A stretch of 8,825 nucleotides of DNA. Source: Holosporaceae bacterium. Its GTDB lineage: Bacteria; Pseudomonadota; Alphaproteobacteria; UBA3830. The position numbers and the translations under genes are program-made. This document shows positions 6,741 through 8,825 of the stretch, in pieces. The notes beneath the pieces are model-generated. The model did no database searches. It saw nothing but the letters and a program-made list of their open reading frames with translations, and had not been told where the DNA came from. Positions within the stretch are counted from its first letter, which is position 1, and every line of letters starts with the position of its first letter. Location: NCBI GenBank assembly GCA_031269645.1, contig JAISYW010000074.1:1-8825 (forward strand). The letters run 5' to 3'.

Positions 6741-7612
6741 TGCCATTTTTAGATGAAGAAGACGATTACGTAATCAATCAAGAGCAGAACTTTCTAAAAT
6801 CAGAGAGTAATTTAAAATCCTTTTTTTCAGATAAGGATAAGAAATTTTTTATCATCGGAGGAACTACGGCAGTAGCAGCGTTTTGTTTAATCGCTTATTT
6901 TGTATATTTTGGCTCCAAACCAATAGATCTTGCAGAATTGCCTATTATTCAAGCCGATCCAACTCCTTTTAAAGTCAAATCATCAATAAATGAGCAAGTT
7001 AGACATCAGGATAAGACTGTGTACGACAATATATCCGGAAATAAGCGCGATATTGTTGAAAAAGTCATTCTGCAACCGGAAGAAACTCTGTCTGTTCCAG
7101 AAAAGAACGCTGAAGACACGATATCGGAAGAGGAGAAAAAGAACATAGTTCAAGCTTTTGATGATCTTGCTCCAGAAAAAGAGTATAAAATCAAATACGT
7201 AAACGATAACGGAAAAAAAACGAAAACAAAATCTGCCAGAGTATTAGCTACAGAAGAAGAACTTATTCCTGTTAAAAAAATAAATGCAGAACAGCCTGAA
7301 CCTTTATCCAAAAGCAAAAGAACGAAAGCAGAAAATATTACTACTCAAATCGCTTCGAAATCAAAGGGAACGATTATGGTGCAAATTGCAACGGTTACCA
7401 CGAAGGCCGCCGCTGAAGCAGAGTACAATAGAATGCTTCGCAAAAACAAACAGCTGAGGAATTTCGGCAAGAAAATATTCAAAATAGATCTCGGCAAGAA
7501 AAAAGGAATTAAATACCGAGTTCAGGTAGGCCCATTCAAAAACAAAGAGGAAGCTAACAAAGCCATAATGCTTCTGAAAAGAAACAGATTTTCTGCGTAT
7601 ATACCTAAGTAA
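6740..7612 (+). CDS. SPOR-domain envelope protein, single membrane pass
   Basis: 290 aa. A short cytoplasmic N-terminus, acidic at first (EEDD 6-9), is followed by one membrane helix (about 36-57), a long charged periplasmic linker (about 60-208, low complexity, Lys/Glu rich) and a C-terminal SPOR domain (about 210-288) with the typical paired segments TIMVQIATVTTKAAAEAEY and YRVQVGPFKNKEEANKA. SPOR domains bind denuded peptidoglycan at the division septum, so a role in cell-wall or division processes is likely. Just after the membrane helix, LPIIQADPTPFKVK (67-80) and the following HQDKTVYD (89-96) resemble a juxtamembrane motif I recall from alphaproteobacterial argS-linked SPOR proteins. 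The start overlaps the argS stop (TAATG), and AAGGA (6726-6730) lies 9 nt upstream, so translation is probably coupled. Runs of A8 (7213-7220) and A7 (7274-7280) lie in the linker. The exact cellular partner is not known from sequence. Confidence 0.88.
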   Translation: MPFLDEEDDYVINQEQNFLKSESNLKSFFSDKDKKFFIIGGTTAVAAFCLIAYFVYFGSKPIDLAELPIIQADPTPFKVKSSINEQVRHQDKTVYDNISGNKRDIVEKVILQPEETLSVPEKNAEDTISEEEKKNIVQAFDDLAPEKEYKIKYVNDNGKKTKTKSARVLATEEELIPVKKINAEQPEPLSKSKRTKAENITTQIASKSKGTIMVQIATVTTKAAAEAEYNRMLRKNKQLRNFGKKIFKIDLGKKKGIKYRVQVGPFKNKEEANKAIMLLKRNRFSAYIPK

Positions 7613-7614
7613 TT

Positions 7615-8319
7615 ATGAAACATATTCCGAGATTCTATACAAAATCTAATCTTCAGATCAACCAGAAAGTGTACTTACAGTCTTTCAACGCGCATCATAT
7701 TACGAAAGTTTTGCGACTTTCTGAAGGCGATACGCTTCATGTATTCAATGAGCAATATGGCGAATGGGAAGCTAAGATAACCTGCCTAAAGAAATGCGAA
7801 GTCATTTGTCAAACTTTAATTGCTAAAACAAAGAAAGAGGTCGGTCCCGCTGTAGCTTGCGCTTTAATCAATCCAAACAGATTTTTTATTTTTTTGGAAA
7901 AAGTAACCGAATTGGGAGCGACTGAAATTATTCCAATAATCACCCAATATACTCAACACAAGATCTTTAATAACGAAAAAGCAGAAAAAATAATAATTCA
8001 GGCAAGCGAACAATCAAAACGTTTTAGCGTACCTACTCTAAAAAAAACCGTAAAATTGGAGGAGTTTTTACAAGATTTTGATTGTAACGGAAAGATATTA
8101 GTTGGCAATGAAAAATGTTCCGGTAAAAGACTAAATGATATTTTGGAGGAAAAGTGTGTGTTTTTGATCGGCCCAGAAGGAGGATTTTCGAGTCATGAAT
8201 GCGCGCTATTCGAAAAATATGATTTTGTAAAAACATTTAATTTTGGCTTGAATATTTTAAGAAGTGAAACGGCGGCTATAGCATTTGTCTCGGCGTGGTG
8301 TAATAAATTTATTCAATAA
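7615..8319 (+). CDS. rsmE: 16S rRNA (uracil(1498)-N(3))-methyltransferase RsmE
   Basis: 234 aa, a SPOUT-class methyltransferase that uses S-adenosylmethionine to methylate U1498 of 16S rRNA in the 30S subunit. The N-terminal PUA-like part (about 1-72) starts PRFY and contains HHITKVLRLSEGD (27-39). The catalytic trefoil-knot domain holds EKVTELGATEIIPI (95-108), EQSKRFSVP (132-140), LIGPEGGFS (184-192) and the knot motif ILRSETA (214-220). All family hallmarks are present and the length is normal. It starts 2 bp after the SPOR gene with no strong Shine-Dalgarno, which suggests coupling to upstream translation. Its position after argS and the SPOR gene is unusual compared with the nagZ-scpA-scpB order I recall in many alphaproteobacteria. 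Confidence 0.95.
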   Translation: MKHIPRFYTKSNLQINQKVYLQSFNAHHITKVLRLSEGDTLHVFNEQYGEWEAKITCLKKCEVICQTLIAKTKKEVGPAVACALINPNRFFIFLEKVTELGATEIIPIITQYTQHKIFNNEKAEKIIIQASEQSKRFSVPTLKKTVKLEEFLQDFDCNGKILVGNEKCSGKRLNDILEEKCVFLIGPEGGFSSHECALFEKYDFVKTFNFGLNILRSETAAIAFVSAWCNKFIQ

Positions 8320-8331
8320 ATTAAAATATTA

Positions 8332-8362
8332 TTGATGAGCGCAACCTAAAATGGTATATAAT
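8332..8362 (+). promoter_or_regulatory. Sigma70-type promoter for the LdtR-like regulator gene
   Basis: A -35-like TTGATG (8332-8337, four of six) is followed by TATATAAT (8355-8362), which gives either a 17-bp spacer to TATATA or a 19-bp spacer to a perfect TATAAT. It lies between rsmE and the regulator gene, giving a leader of about 70 nt. An 8-bp palindrome TTAATTAA (8374-8381) sits just downstream and could be an operator or chance. Confidence 0.55.
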
Positions 8363-8438
8363 TTCTATTATGGTTAATTAAATTTTTACGAATGATGGGA
8401 TATGATGTTGTGAATGAACAGAATACAAGGAGACAATA

Positions 8439-8825
8439 ATGAAAGAATATTATTTGGAAACAGTATCGCTGATAGAAAAGCTTCACAGATTATTTCTTGA
8501 GGTTATTAAATGCGAGTTGGATACTCTTAGAGTAGAAGATATTAACAATGTACAAGCGTTAGTTTTATACAATTTGGGCGGAGAACAAATTTCCATAGGT
8601 GAATTGACTGGTAGAGGATGTTACCTTGGATCCAACGTTTCTTACAATCTCAAAAAGATGGTACAGAATGGTTATATTGATCAAGTTACGTCCAAACATG
8701 ACAAAAGATCTTATATAATCAAGCTTTCTCCTAAAGGATTATCGCTGTGCAAGAAAATAGATCTTGCCCTTGATCGGCATATTTTAATTCTGCAAAAGGA
8801 AGATTTTACTGGTTTACAGGACTTA
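8439..8825 (+). CDS. LdtR-like MarR/winged-helix transcriptional regulator, C-terminus cut by window edge
   Basis: 129 codons are visible and no stop is reached, so about 30-50 residues are probably missing. The sequence reads as a MarR-type winged helix: a dimerisation-type N-terminal helix (about 5-35), the DNA-binding segment from SIGELT (52-57) through the very conserved YLGSNVSYNLKKMV (62-75), and a wing with KHDKRSYIIKLSPKG (86-100). The block INNVQALVLYNLG (35-47) plus YLGSNVSYNLKK matches, from memory, the alphaproteobacterial regulator known as LdtR in Liberibacter and Sinorhizobium, which controls an L,D-transpeptidase gene and affects envelope and osmotic stress responses. Whether it has that role here is inferred. 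ATG 8439 has a strong AAGGAG (8427-8432) at 6-nt spacing, and a separate promoter precedes it, so it is likely transcribed independently of rsmE. Confidence 0.85.
   Translation, partial: MKEYYLETVSLIEKLHRLFLEVIKCELDTLRVEDINNVQALVLYNLGGEQISIGELTGRGCYLGSNVSYNLKKMVQNGYIDQVTSKHDKRSYIIKLSPKGLSLCKKIDLALDRHILILQKEDFTGLQDL

Noticed and set aside
8320..8331. Terminator after rsmE
   Set aside because: The AT-rich stretch has no stable stem and runs straight into the next promoter.

Overview
The window comes from an AT-rich genome (roughly one third G+C by eye, apart from a visibly richer cpaF) and is most likely alphaproteobacterial. Three things point there: a Tad/Flp (Cpa) pilus gene order with an alpha-type CpaD tail, argS followed by a SPOR-domain protein with the alphaproteobacterial juxtamembrane motif, and an LdtR-type MarR/winged-helix regulator. 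Low G+C and AGA-rich Arg codons suggest a host-associated or reduced lineage (Holosporales/Rickettsiales-like), but that placement is inference.

Region 1 (1-4752) is the 3' part of a Tad pilus operon, all on the + strand: the end of cpaD, then cpaE/tadZ (localisation ATPase-like), cpaF/tadA (secretion ATPase), tadB/cpaG and tadC/cpaH (inner-membrane platform). Genes are 4-19 bp apart or overlap by 14 bp, as expected for one transcript. CpaF would power the platform TadB/TadC, CpaE would place it in the cell, and CpaD is tied to the outer-membrane secretin. The pilin, prepilin peptidase, secretin and TadD-type genes are not in this window.

Region 2 (4753-5024) is a 272-bp spacer with no recognised gene. 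It holds weak promoter candidates and a clear 9-bp inverted repeat just before the argS ribosome binding site. No convincing intrinsic terminator was found after tadC.

Region 3 (5025-8319) is a tight housekeeping operon: argS, a single-pass SPOR-domain envelope protein (start overlaps the argS stop by one base) and rsmE (2 bp further on). In many alphaproteobacteria argS and the SPOR gene are followed by nagZ, scpA and scpB; here rsmE follows instead.

Region 4 (8320-8825) has a good sigma70-type promoter, a strong ribosome binding site and the first 129 codons of the LdtR-like regulator, cut by the window edge.

No wholly new system is visible: every substantial gene falls in a known family. 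The points most worth a second look are the CpaE P-loop lacking both usual lysines, the argS leader inverted repeat, the changed argS neighbourhood, and a Tad pilus in a low-G+C, possibly host-associated alphaproteobacterium. No tRNA, rRNA, insertion sequence or CRISPR array was seen.
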